A stretch of DNA of 16,686 bases, from NCBI GenBank assembly GCA_027038695.1, contig JALWHA010000054.1:1-16686 (forward strand), read 5' to 3'. The DNA is from Acidobacteriota bacterium. Its GTDB lineage: Bacteria > Acidobacteriota > Holophagae > Thermotomaculales > Thermotomaculaceae. This document shows, in pieces, positions 1-7,145 of this stretch. The translations under genes and the position numbers were made by a program. The notes under the pieces were generated by a model. The model saw only the letters and a program-made list of their open reading frames with translations. It had not been told where the DNA came from and made no database searches. Each line of letters opens with the position of its first letter. The first letter of the stretch is position 1.

Positions 1-336
1 TGATGCCGTCCCTTCAAGGAATTCGTCCATCTGGTCTCCACTCATTAAAGAGTTTCCACCAGTCCTTAACACATTTGAAAATATTTCGCTTAAACCCTCT
101 TTGCCTTTTGGATCGCATACGCTTCCTGCATGAAAGAGTATCTCCCCGCTTACAATGGGCAGTTCATGGTCTTCAAGGATAAGCACGGTTAAGCCGTTTT
201 TGAGTTTCAAAACTACAGGTTTAACCTTTTTAGGGCTTTTTAAGGGAGGGTATTTAATTTCTTTGTAGTTTTTCACTATTGAAAACGAACATATAGAAAA
301 CAGGATTGAAAAAATAAGTATGCTAAACTTTCTCAT
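1..336 (-). CDS. M16-family peptidase-like protein, zinc-motif-lacking partner, N-terminal part (cut by window edge)
   Basis: The reading frame is open from the ATG at 336 to base 1, giving 112 codons, so the C-terminal part lies outside the window. The start follows an AGGTG Shine-Dalgarno at 341-345. The first ~20 residues (MRKFSILIFSILFSICSFS) are a signal peptide, implying export. Residues from about 40 on match the start of an M16 (insulinase/processing peptidase) domain: LKNGLTVLILEDHELPIVS, then HAGSVCDPKGKEGLSEIFS. At the position where active M16 enzymes carry HxxEH, this protein reads GLSEIFSNVLRTGG, so the zinc ligands are absent. Catalytically empty M16 subunits are known to pair with active ones encoded next door. 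The active gene lies 10 bases upstream on the same strand, which supports a periplasmic heterodimer. The pairing is inferred from gene order and motif loss; the family assignment is solid. Confidence 0.85.
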   Translation of the reverse strand, partial: MRKFSILIFSILFSICSFSIVKNYKEIKYPPLKSPKKVKPVVLKLKNGLTVLILEDHELPIVSGEILFHAGSVCDPKGKEGLSEIFSNVLRTGGNSLMSGDQMDEFLEGTAS

Positions 337-346
337 AATTCACCTC

Positions 347-1834
347 TTATTTGAAATCGGGGATAATTTCGCCGATATTTTTACCGTTTGGCCTCAGATA
401 CTTTTTAGCGCAATCCTGAATATCCTTCGGCGTCAATTTTTCAATCATATCAACTTCCCTGAATATCTCTCTCCAATCGCCTAATTTAACGTAGTAGTTT
501 GTTAAAAGCATTGCGATTCCCGGGTTTGAGTCAAGGCTGTAGATAAGGTCTGCCTTAGCCTGCGATTTGACTTTTTTCAATTCTTCTTCTTTTATCGGTT
601 GTTTTTTCAACCTTTCTATTTCCTGGTCAATCTCTTTCCCGATTTCATCTAAAGATGTCCCCGGTGTCGGGATAACGTAAACAATGAACATTGAGGGGTA
701 TTTGTCCCCCGGCCAACCGTTGAAACAGCCCACATAAGCCGCTTTTCTCTCTTTTTTAACAAGCCTTTCGTAAAGCCTTGAGGTTCTGCCGTTTCCTAAA
801 ATCTGAGCAATAGCCTTAAAGGTTACGTCAGCCTTTCTATCCCTTGCCGAAGGCCTGTGGTAACCGACAAGATAAACAGGCTGGCTTTTTTCCCTTAAAA
901 CAACCTTTCTCACAGCCGTCTGCACAGGCTCTTTAGTAACTATTTTTTTCGGCTTTTCGCCGACAGGAAGTCTTCCGAAATACGCCTTTAACATAGGCTC
1001 AATCTTCTTTGTATCAAAGTCCCCGACTATGGCGATTGTCATTGTTTGAGGGCCGTAGTACTTTTTAAAATAGTTTTCTACCTTTTTCCTTGTGTACCTT
1101 TGAATATCTGACATAGCGCCGATGGTAGGGATCTGGTAAGGATGGTACTTATAGCACAGGCATTGGAACTCTTCCAACAGTTTACCGAAGGGGTTTGATT
1201 CGGTTCTCATCCTTCTTTCTTCAGCAACTACGTTTCTCTCCTTGTAAAACTGCCTGAAAACAGGATTCATAAACCTATCAGATTCAAGAAAACAGAACAA
1301 CTCAATCTTGTTTGAAGGAAGAGAATAGTGGTACTGAGTTGCATCTGCAGCGGTAAAAGCGTTTAAATCGGGGCTTCCCGCCTCACTGACAATCCTGTCA
1401 AACTCACCTATATTCGCCGCAGCCTCAGCCTCTTTCTGCAATTTCGCAATCTCTGTCTTTAATTTTGCGATCTCCTCTTTGCTCCCGTTGTTGTCTTCAA
1501 GGTTGTATAGTTTTTCAAAGCGCTTATCAATCTCATTTAAGAGTTTTAATTCTTTTTTCAAATCTTTTGCACCTACCGTGGTCGTTCCCTTGAACGCCAT
1601 GTGCTCAAGCATATGGGAAATTCCGGTAATTCCGTATGTTTCGTTTACCGAACCTACATTTACGTAAGTGTGAAAAGAAACAACAGGAGCATCATGCCTT
1701 TCGTAAAGCAAGAAAGTCAAACCGTTATCAAGTTTGTAAACTGTCAGGTGTTTCGCAAACTCTTTCTCCGATATGGAAAAAGAGGGCAAAACAAACAGCA
1801 ACAACGCACAAATAATACCTAACTTTTTCATCAT
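347..1834 (-). CDS. Exported M16-family zinc metallopeptidase (catalytic subunit)
   Basis: A 495-residue M16B-type peptidase. Residues 1-20 (MMKKLGIICALLLFVLPSFS) form a signal peptide, so it likely acts in the periplasm. The zinc motif HMLEH is at 74-78, and the third ligand is probably E206 in NVVAEERRMR. The gap between them is about 128 residues against roughly 76 in the classical family. It is enlarged by a charged helical hairpin at about 89-150, rich in Lys, Glu and Leu. The C-terminal M16 domain is recognisable by PVYLVGYHRP and LGNGRTSRLYERLVKKE. The frame stays open upstream to 1924, but that stretch crosses a terminator and a promoter. The ATG pair at 1834/1831 has a GGGGG Shine-Dalgarno at 1841-1845, so 1834 is chosen. 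It is followed after 10 bases by the zinc-less M16 partner, probably in one operon. Substrates are unknown; turnover of misfolded or signal-derived peptides is a family-level guess. Confidence 0.93.
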   Translation of the reverse strand: MMKKLGIICALLLFVLPSFSISEKEFAKHLTVYKLDNGLTFLLYERHDAPVVSFHTYVNVGSVNETYGITGISHMLEHMAFKGTTTVGAKDLKKELKLLNEIDKRFEKLYNLEDNNGSKEEIAKLKTEIAKLQKEAEAAANIGEFDRIVSEAGSPDLNAFTAADATQYHYSLPSNKIELFCFLESDRFMNPVFRQFYKERNVVAEERRMRTESNPFGKLLEEFQCLCYKYHPYQIPTIGAMSDIQRYTRKKVENYFKKYYGPQTMTIAIVGDFDTKKIEPMLKAYFGRLPVGEKPKKIVTKEPVQTAVRKVVLREKSQPVYLVGYHRPSARDRKADVTFKAIAQILGNGRTSRLYERLVKKERKAAYVGCFNGWPGDKYPSMFIVYVIPTPGTSLDEIGKEIDQEIERLKKQPIKEEELKKVKSQAKADLIYSLDSNPGIAMLLTNYYVKLGDWREIFREVDMIEKLTPKDIQDCAKKYLRPNGKNIGEIIPDFK

Positions 1835-1864
1835 TTTTAACCCCCGCATTTTAATCAACAAGGT

Positions 1865-1893
1865 ATTATACGCTAAATTAAAAAAAAAGTTGA
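1865..1893 (-). promoter_or_regulatory. Promoter of the M16 peptidase pair
   Basis: On the minus strand a perfect TATAAT lies at 1870-1865, with a weak -35 (TCAACT, 1893-1888) exactly 17 bases upstream. The predicted transcription start near 1858 gives a leader of about 24 bases that contains the GGGGG Shine-Dalgarno. The -35 lies at the end of the T-rich tract of the preceding terminator, so the two elements are packed end to end. Confidence 0.55.
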
Positions 1894-1894
1894 T

Positions 1895-1928
1895 AAAAAA
1901 CAAAAAAAGCAGGTGGGAATTCACCTGC
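1895..1928 (-). terminator. Intrinsic terminator of the aspartase gene
   Basis: Read on the minus strand, GCAGGTG (1928-1922), a 6-base AATTCC loop and CACCTGC (1915-1909) form a perfect 7-bp stem, followed by seven T, one G and six T. It starts 18 bases after the aspartase stop codon (1947-1949) and separates that gene from the M16 pair. Stem and T-tract are read directly. Confidence 0.9.
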
Positions 1929-1946
1929 CGATCGTTGTGTAAGGAT

Positions 1947-3815
1947 TTAACGGTTTTTTTCTAAATGCCTGGGTTTTACCATTTCTTCAGGTGATAATAT
2001 TTTATCAAGTTCTTCCTTTGTTAACAAGCCTTTTTCAAGAACAAGTTCATAAACGGACTTTCCGGTTTTCAAGGCTTCTTTTGCAATCGAAGTGGAATTC
2101 TCATACCCGATATACGGGTTTAAGGCTGTTACAATCCCTATGCTGTTTTCAACATACCGCCTGCAAACTTCCCTGTTTGCGGTTATTCCAATAACACATT
2201 TATCAGCCAAAGTAATCATTGCGTTTCTCATTATATCTATAGATTGAAAAAGGTTAAAGGTAATAATCGGTTCCATTACGTTTAACTCTAACTGACCCGC
2301 TTCCGCACCGAAGGTTATGGTTAAGTCGTTGCCTATTACCTGAAAGGCGACCTGGTTTACTACTTCAGGGATAACGGGATTAACTTTACCCGGCATAATT
2401 GAAGAGCCCGGCTGAACCGCGGGAAGGTTTATCTCGTTCAGCCCCGCCCTCGGACCGGAAGATAACAGCCGTAAATCATTGGATATTTTAGATAATTTTA
2501 CCGCAATTCTTTTAAAAACACCGGACAATTGAACAAATGCACCTGTATCCTGTGTGGCTTCAACAAGGTTATCGGAAAGCCTTAAATCTACACCTGAGAT
2601 CTTCCTTAATTCCTCCACCACAATGGGAGGGTAATCCGGGTCGGCATTGATGCCGGTTCCGATTGCAGTACCGCCCATATTGATTTCAGTTAAAAGCCCC
2701 TTGGTCTCGTGGATAATGCTTAAATCCTCCTCAAGCATTGTGGCATAAGCACCGAACTCCTGTCCCAAAGTCATAGGAACGGCGTCCTGCAACTGTGTCC
2801 TACCCATCTTTATAACATCGGCAAATTCCTGTTCTTTAACCCTGAACGCATTGATTAAATGGGTTAACCCCACTTCCAAACTTTCCATAGAAAAAACAAG
2901 CCCCAACTTTATAGCGGTGGGGTAAGCATCGTTTGTTGACTGCGAGAGGTTAACATGGTTGTTTGGGTGGATAATTTTGTACTCGCCCTTTTTATAACCT
3001 AAAATCTCAAGAGCCCTGTTTGCAATAACCTCGTTTGCGTTCATATTTGTTGAAGTGCCGGCACCACCCTGAATAACATCTACCACAAAGTGGTTGTGCA
3101 AAGCACCGTCAATAATCTCGTCACAGGCTTTGGTAATTGCGTCCGCTTTTTCAGGCTCTAAAAATCCCAATTTTTTGTTTGCGATAGCGGCGGCCTTTTT
3201 AACCATTGCCAATGCTTTTACAAGATTAGGAAAATGGGAAATAGGAATCCCTGTCATAGGAAAGTTTTCAACAGCCCTTAATGTTTGAATTCCGTAATAG
3301 GCACAATCAGGCACAGCCCTTTCCCCTAACAAATCATGCTCTACCCTGTACTTCCCGCCGGAGTAAAAATCGTCTTTTCCCGCAATAACAGAAGTGGAAT
3401 AATTGAGCCTTTTGGACAAAAGTTTTGATATTCCTTTCATCATAAAATAGTAAATGAAGGGCCTTTCCCTTTTTAACACATGCAATTTATCTATATAGAA
3501 ACTCAGAATCTTAACGTCTGTAGCCGCAACAGCGTTTACGGTATGCTGGTAATCGTCTAAAAAAATACCCTCTCCCAAAAAATCTCCGGGAGATAACCTT
3601 GTAAGACGCTTCTCGCCCGCAGGCTGGTTTTTGGTTATCTCAACTTCACCCTGAACAATAATTAAAAATTTCTTTCTCGGTGAATTTTCAAAAAACAGGT
3701 ATTCCCCTCGTTTATACTCTTCCCACGCAAAGAAACCTGCAATGTATTCAAGGTTTTCACGGTCAAGGTCTTTAAAAAGTATGTTCTCCTGTAAAACACT
3801 TAATTTTTCTTTCAT
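1947..3815 (-). CDS. aspA: Aspartate ammonia-lyase with an N-terminal cyclic-nucleotide-binding-like domain
   Basis: A 622-residue fusion; ordinary aspartases are about 470. Residues ~10-130 form a cNMP-binding-fold domain (LFKDLDRENLEYIAGFF, RGEYLFFENS, LIIVQGEVEI, LSPGDFLGEG). The phosphate-cassette region reads GEGIFLDDYQHTVNA, where HTV stands in place of the usual Arg-Ser/Thr-Ala, so ligand binding is doubtful. No DNA-binding helix-turn-helix follows. From ~155 the protein is a fumarase/aspartase family lyase: AGTSTNMNANE (252-262), SQSTNDAYPTAIKL (291-304), GRTQLQDAVPMTLGQE (338-353) and the signature GSSIMPGKVNP (470-480), with S471 as the likely catalytic serine. VIPEVVNQVAFQVIGND after the signature favours aspartase (L-aspartate to fumarate plus ammonia) over fumarase. 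Start at 3815 with GGAGGG Shine-Dalgarno at 3820-3825. Monocistronic, between its own promoter and terminator. The catalytic assignment is strong; a regulatory role for the N-terminal domain is inferred. Confidence 0.92.
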   Translation of the reverse strand: MKEKLSVLQENILFKDLDRENLEYIAGFFAWEEYKRGEYLFFENSPRKKFLIIVQGEVEITKNQPAGEKRLTRLSPGDFLGEGIFLDDYQHTVNAVAATDVKILSFYIDKLHVLKRERPFIYYFMMKGISKLLSKRLNYSTSVIAGKDDFYSGGKYRVEHDLLGERAVPDCAYYGIQTLRAVENFPMTGIPISHFPNLVKALAMVKKAAAIANKKLGFLEPEKADAITKACDEIIDGALHNHFVVDVIQGGAGTSTNMNANEVIANRALEILGYKKGEYKIIHPNNHVNLSQSTNDAYPTAIKLGLVFSMESLEVGLTHLINAFRVKEQEFADVIKMGRTQLQDAVPMTLGQEFGAYATMLEEDLSIIHETKGLLTEINMGGTAIGTGINADPDYPPIVVEELRKISGVDLRLSDNLVEATQDTGAFVQLSGVFKRIAVKLSKISNDLRLLSSGPRAGLNEINLPAVQPGSSIMPGKVNPVIPEVVNQVAFQVIGNDLTITFGAEAGQLELNVMEPIITFNLFQSIDIMRNAMITLADKCVIGITANREVCRRYVENSIGIVTALNPYIGYENSTSIAKEALKTGKSVYELVLEKGLLTKEELDKILSPEEMVKPRHLEKNR

Positions 3816-3843
3816 ATCGCCCTCCTAAAAGCTACAGGTTTAA

Positions 3844-3870
3844 AATATACCAAATTCAAAAAAAGGGCAA
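3844..3870 (-). promoter_or_regulatory. Probable promoter of the aspartase gene
   Basis: On the minus strand TTGCCC (3870-3865, four of six matches to TTGACA) precedes TATTTT (3847-3842) by 17 bases or TATATT (3849-3844) by 15. A start near 3837 would give a leader of about 20 bases holding the GGAGGG Shine-Dalgarno. It overlaps the divergent flippase promoter. The hexamers are imperfect in an AT-rich gap, so this is a moderate call. Confidence 0.4.
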
Positions 3871-3884
3871 GTTTAATGTATAAT
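3855..3884 (+). promoter_or_regulatory. Probable promoter of the flippase gene, possibly leaderless
   Basis: TTCAAA (3855-3860, four of six matches) is followed after 18 bases by a perfect TATAAT (3879-3884). The expected transcription start, about 7 bases later, falls at or next to the in-frame ATG at 3891. If used, this promoter makes a leaderless mRNA and excludes the upstream ATG at 3876. The elements are read directly; the leaderless interpretation is inferred. Confidence 0.5.
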
Positions 3885-5294
3885 TATTCCATGAGTTTGT
3901 TTGATAAGTTCTTCAGGCAGAATATTATTTACCTTTCTATCGTTCAAGTACTTGTAGCACTTTCTTTTTTTGTTTTAATAGGCTCAATTGCCCATGCTTT
4001 TCCCAAAGCGGATGTGGGACTTTACGGCAATTTCAGGGGGCTTGTTCAGGTTCTGTTTGTACTTTATACAATGTCATTTGACATAGCACTTGCAAGGTAC
4101 CTCGGAACTTACTCCAAAAACAAGGAAGCGCAAAAAGAGGTCTTTTCCACCGTTGTGGTTCTGTTTGTTTTCTCAAGTATTTTATCAACGGCGGGATTGT
4201 TCCTCTTTAATTCTTTTCTCACAAAAAAATTCCTGAAAGGGGATTTCTTAATATTCCTTGCCACTGTGTTCTCCCTATTTTCAATGGGAATATACAAAAT
4301 CGTGTACACCTATTATCAGGGAAAAAAAGAGATTTCTAAAGCCAACATCCTGCAGTTTTTTGTTTACTTCCTCGGCAATGTTATTATTGCCCTGCTTGTT
4401 CTAACAAAAGTAATCACTTCTATCTATCAAGTAACGTTTACTTTAGGTTTATGCTTATTTGTTCCTATATTTGTCCTGCTAAAATTGACAAAAGAAAATT
4501 TTGTAAAGCGTTTTAGATTTAAAGAGATATGTTATTTCGCACTGCCGAGAAGCGTGTCTGTTTTCCTTTCAGGCCTTGCACTGTCAGCAAGCGTCCTTCT
4601 TGCAACCTACTTTTACTCATACACTGTTGCGGCGGATTTCACAATTACCTCAAGGATTTTAAGAATAGTGGAAATTGTAACCTATGCATTTAACATTATT
4701 TTTATGCCTTTAATTGCGGAAAAGGTTGCGGAAAAAGATTTTGCTTTACTGCAAAAATCTCTGTCCCCCTTTCAGGATATAGTAATATTTTTAGGCTTAA
4801 TCGGGGCGTTCCTGGTTTTTGTGCTCTCAAAATTCCTTATATTAAGCTGGCTTCCGCAAAGGTTTTACCCTTCTATATTCATTCTTCAGATCATGTCTCC
4901 CGGAGTTTTCTTTTACTTTTATTTTGTAATGTTTAGAAGCATAATTCACTCAATGGAAGAAAAACCTATTCAAACCTACATAGAATTTGTCGGAGTACCG
5001 GGACTGTTCTTAACCTTTTTTATACTTTACAAAATAGGCCTTAAACCTGCAATTACAATATCGGTAAGCGTAAACGTTTACTTCTTTTTAAAAGCGCTTT
5101 ACTCCTTTATTTTCGTAAATAAAAGATTGAAACTTGAGGCTAAGTCTTTCCTGTGGATTTTAAACTTTATCTTTTTAAGTATCCTCGCTATTGCATCTTT
5201 AAAGTTTCTTCTTTTTTCAATTTCGTTGTTTGTTATCGTTGAAGGATTTTTAACCTATAAAGTGTATATGCCTATTCTAACAGGCTCAAGATAG
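3876..5294 (+). CDS. Polysaccharide/lipid-linked oligosaccharide flippase, MOP superfamily membrane protein
   Basis: A 472-residue very hydrophobic protein with about 12 predicted membrane segments (for example ~17-40, 58-75, 92-112, 123-145, 158-177, 185-203, 228-248, 302-325, 335-355, 370-387, 395-413 and 427-457) and basic short loops. Length, topology and the N-terminal pattern (an early helix, then FPKADVGLYGNFRGLVQVL) fit the Wzx/oligosaccharide flippase branch of the MOP superfamily, which moves undecaprenyl-linked sugars across the inner membrane. No single diagnostic motif is available, and no glycosyltransferase or wzy gene lies beside it, so the substrate cannot be named. The start is uncertain: ATG 3876 has a weak GGG 8 bases upstream, while ATG 3891 (467 residues, MSLFDKFFRQ) fits the promoter at 3855-3884. 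It is the only plus-strand gene here, divergent from the aspartase gene and convergent with ndk. Confidence 0.82.
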   Translation: MYNYSMSLFDKFFRQNIIYLSIVQVLVALSFFVLIGSIAHAFPKADVGLYGNFRGLVQVLFVLYTMSFDIALARYLGTYSKNKEAQKEVFSTVVVLFVFSSILSTAGLFLFNSFLTKKFLKGDFLIFLATVFSLFSMGIYKIVYTYYQGKKEISKANILQFFVYFLGNVIIALLVLTKVITSIYQVTFTLGLCLFVPIFVLLKLTKENFVKRFRFKEICYFALPRSVSVFLSGLALSASVLLATYFYSYTVAADFTITSRILRIVEIVTYAFNIIFMPLIAEKVAEKDFALLQKSLSPFQDIVIFLGLIGAFLVFVLSKFLILSWLPQRFYPSIFILQIMSPGVFFYFYFVMFRSIIHSMEEKPIQTYIEFVGVPGLFLTFFILYKIGLKPAITISVSVNVYFFLKALYSFIFVNKRLKLEAKSFLWILNFIFLSILAIASLKFLLFSISLFVIVEGFLTYKVYMPILTGSR

Positions 5295-5301
5295 GAAAAA
5301 C

Positions 5302-5326
5302 AAAAAAAGGGGGGTTAAGACCCCCC
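5302..5326 (-). terminator. Intrinsic terminator of the suc-kor-ndk operon, in the convergent gap
   Basis: On the minus strand GGGGGGT (5326-5320), a four-base loop CTTA and ACCCCCC (5315-5309) make a 7-bp stem followed by seven T (5308-5302). It lies 22 bases past the ndk stop. For the flippase on the plus strand, the same hairpin sits 14 bases after the stop but has no T-run behind it, so it is at best a weak terminator in that direction. A 12-bp palindrome, AAGAAATTTCTT (5330-5341), lies between it and ndk. Confidence 0.9.
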
Positions 5327-5348
5327 GATAAGAAATTTCTTAATATTC

Positions 5349-5762
5349 TTAAACCAATTCAAGCGCATTAAAGTAATATGATATTTCATATTGTGCCGAT
5401 TCTGGAGAGTCCGAACCGTGTACCGCGTTTCTCTCAATATTTTCAGCAAACATCTTTCTTAATGTACCTTCCTCCGCGTTTTCCGGGTTTGTGGCTCCCA
5501 TTAATTTTCTCCAATCGGCAATTGCATTCTCTTTTTCAAGAACCATAACAATGATGGGACCTTCGGACATAAAATCGGTTAAAGAATTAAAGAAAGGTTT
5601 GTCCTTATGCACATAGTAAAAACCTTCCGCCTTCTCTTTGGTCAACCTTATCTTTTTTAACCCGACAATTTTAAATCCGTTTTCTTCAACAATTGCAAGA
5701 ATTTTCCCTGCATATCCTTTTGATACGGCATCAGGTTTGATAATCCCTAAAGTTCTTTCCAT
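5349..5762 (-). CDS. ndk: Nucleoside diphosphate kinase
   Basis: A 137-residue protein of normal family length that transfers the gamma-phosphate between nucleoside triphosphates and diphosphates through a phosphohistidine. It begins MERTLGIIKPDAV, and the active-site motif NAVHGSDS puts the catalytic histidine at H115; the nucleotide-binding LMGATNPENAEEGTLR precedes it. The frame is open to a GTG at 5774, but that codon directly abuts the AAGGAG Shine-Dalgarno (5775-5780) and cannot be used with it. The ATG at 5762 gives the standard N terminus, though the spacing of 12 bases is long. The Shine-Dalgarno shares bases with the korC stop codon. As the last gene of the operon, it could equilibrate ATP and GTP pools with the nucleotide made by SucCD; this link is inferred from position only. 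Confidence 0.97.
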   Translation of the reverse strand: MERTLGIIKPDAVSKGYAGKILAIVEENGFKIVGLKKIRLTKEKAEGFYYVHKDKPFFNSLTDFMSEGPIIVMVLEKENAIADWRKLMGATNPENAEEGTLRKMFAENIERNAVHGSDSPESAQYEISYYFNALELV

Positions 5763-5777
5763 CTCTAATTCCACTCC

Positions 5778-6320
5778 TTATCTGTATTTTTTACCTACTT
5801 CGTAACCTAACTCAAATGCTTTAATATTTATAGCTTCAGTCCCCTTAGGAACCCTGCTCAAAATAGCCTCTTTCATTAAATCAGGTTTAACAATGTCAGT
5901 AACCGCAACAACAATCCCTGTTGCAATAACCGATGTGGTAACGGTTAAACCTATCTCTTTTTCCGCCAATTCAATTATGGGGACCCTTATTATTTTTCTA
6001 CCGTCTTCTTTAACGTTTTGCACCAAATTTTCCTCAAGTATGACAAGGGTATCGTCTTTTAAATCGCTGTAATAAAGATCATAAGGCCTCTGAGCGGTAG
6101 CAAGAAATAGATCAAGCCTTGTACCTCTGTTAAATAAAATTTCGTCTTCGCTTATAACAACGTCAACCTTTGTGGGGCCTCCCCTAACCTGCGATGTATA
6201 AGTGGGGCTCTGAACAGCGTTTAAACCCTGCATGATAGCAGCCGTCGCAAGAAAGGCTCCGGCTGTAATAATACCCTGTCCGCCTATTGCTCCGAATCTT
6301 GCTTCAAAGTGAAAAGACAT
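5778..6320 (-). CDS. korC: 2-oxoglutarate:ferredoxin oxidoreductase, gamma subunit
   Basis: A 180-residue gamma-type subunit of the 2-oxoacid:acceptor oxidoreductase family. The opening EARFGAIGGQGIITAGAFLATAA and TYTSQVRGGPTKVDVVIS are hallmark stretches of this domain, which helps bind coenzyme A and completes the (alpha-beta-gamma-delta) enzyme. The start at 6320 has a GGGGAG Shine-Dalgarno at about 6 bases spacing that overlaps the end of korB; the intergenic gap is 3 bases. Substrate choice (2-oxoglutarate rather than pyruvate or branched-chain 2-oxoacids) is not read from this subunit; it rests on linkage to sucCD. Cytoplasmic. Confidence 0.92.
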   Translation of the reverse strand: MSFHFEARFGAIGGQGIITAGAFLATAAIMQGLNAVQSPTYTSQVRGGPTKVDVVISEDEILFNRGTRLDLFLATAQRPYDLYYSDLKDDTLVILEENLVQNVKEDGRKIIRVPIIELAEKEIGLTVTTSVIATGIVVAVTDIVKPDLMKEAILSRVPKGTEAINIKAFELGYEVGKKYR

Positions 6321-6323
6321 ACC

Positions 6324-7145
6324 TTACTCCCCTTTTAATGATTCACAAAGTTTATAGTATGAATCGGTGAATTCAGGCTTATCAATCTCAACAAATTCGC
6401 CTGTTACAACCTTGCCGACTAATTCTTCTTCGCTCATCTTATTCGCCTTTGATAAAGGAACGGTATGCTCTTTGATCCAATCAAGGACAGCATGAGGAGA
6501 CTTCATCTTGTTCCTTCTTCCGAGGTTGATATGGCAGTTTGAAACAACCTCAACTACGGAACACCCTTTATGCTGCAAAGCCTTTTTTATATACTTTGTT
6601 AACACTATAGGCTTTAAAACCGATTCCCTTGCAACGTAAGTAGCACCTGCGCCTACTGCAAGCTTTACAATATCAAACTGATTGTCATAGTTTCCGTAAG
6701 GTGTCGTCTGAGTTTTGAAACCGTGAGGCGTGGTAGGAGAATACTGACCACCTGTCATACCGTATACATTGTTATTGATAACGACAATAGTTAAATCAAT
6801 GTTTCTTCTGCAAGCATGGATAAAATGGTTGCCGCCTATAGCAGTCTGGTCTCCGTCACCACCGAAAACAACTACATACTTATCGGGAGCGGCAAGTTTT
6901 ATTCCGGTAGCAAAGGTAACCGGCCTTCCATGAGTGGTGTGCATTGTATTAAAATCAATGTATCCGCTAATCCTTCCAGAACAACCGATACCGGAAACGA
7001 CAGCCATATCATCTTGCGAGATATTTAACTCGTGAACCGCCCTAAAGAACGCCTGTAAAATGGCTCCGTCTCCGCAACCGGGACACCATTGCAGATTTCT
7101 GTAATCCTGCCTTAAGTATTTTTCGAAATTTATATAACCAGCCAT
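6324..7145 (-). CDS. korB: 2-oxoglutarate:ferredoxin oxidoreductase, beta (TPP-binding) subunit
   Basis: A 273-residue catalytic beta subunit that carries thiamine diphosphate and a proximal [4Fe-4S] cluster. The cofactor motif is GDGD at 96-99 followed by NNN at 124-126 in LTIVVINNNVYGMTGGQ. Candidate cluster cysteines are C21 and C24 (CPGCGDGA), C55 (GIGCSGR) and C204 (VSNCHINLG), matching the pattern of two-plus-one-plus-one ligands in the family. No cofactor motif is damaged. The start ATG overlaps the korA stop by one base (TAATG), indicating translational coupling between alpha and beta subunits. Confidence 0.95.
   Translation of the reverse strand: MAGYINFEKYLRQDYRNLQWCPGCGDGAILQAFFRAVHELNISQDDMAVVSGIGCSGRISGYIDFNTMHTTHGRPVTFATGIKLAAPDKYVVVFGGDGDQTAIGGNHFIHACRRNIDLTIVVINNNVYGMTGGQYSPTTPHGFKTQTTPYGNYDNQFDIVKLAVGAGATYVARESVLKPIVLTKYIKKALQHKGCSVVEVVSNCHINLGRRNKMKSPHAVLDWIKEHTVPLSKANKMSEEELVGKVVTGEFVEIDKPEFTDSYYKLCESLKGE

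Noticed and set aside
1835..1924. Upstream extension of the M16 peptidase to residue MNSHLL
   Set aside because: The added 30 codons cross the terminator stem, T-tract and TATAAT box; the signal peptide and the GGGGG Shine-Dalgarno fit the start at 1834.
5330..5341. 12-bp palindrome AAGAAATTTCTT as a regulator binding site
   Set aside because: It lies downstream of both genes, next to a terminator, in AT-rich DNA, where short palindromes are expected by chance.
5763..5774. Earlier GTG start of ndk at 5774
   Set aside because: It directly abuts the AAGGAG sequence with no spacing, and it adds four residues absent from the usual MERTLGIIKPDA start.
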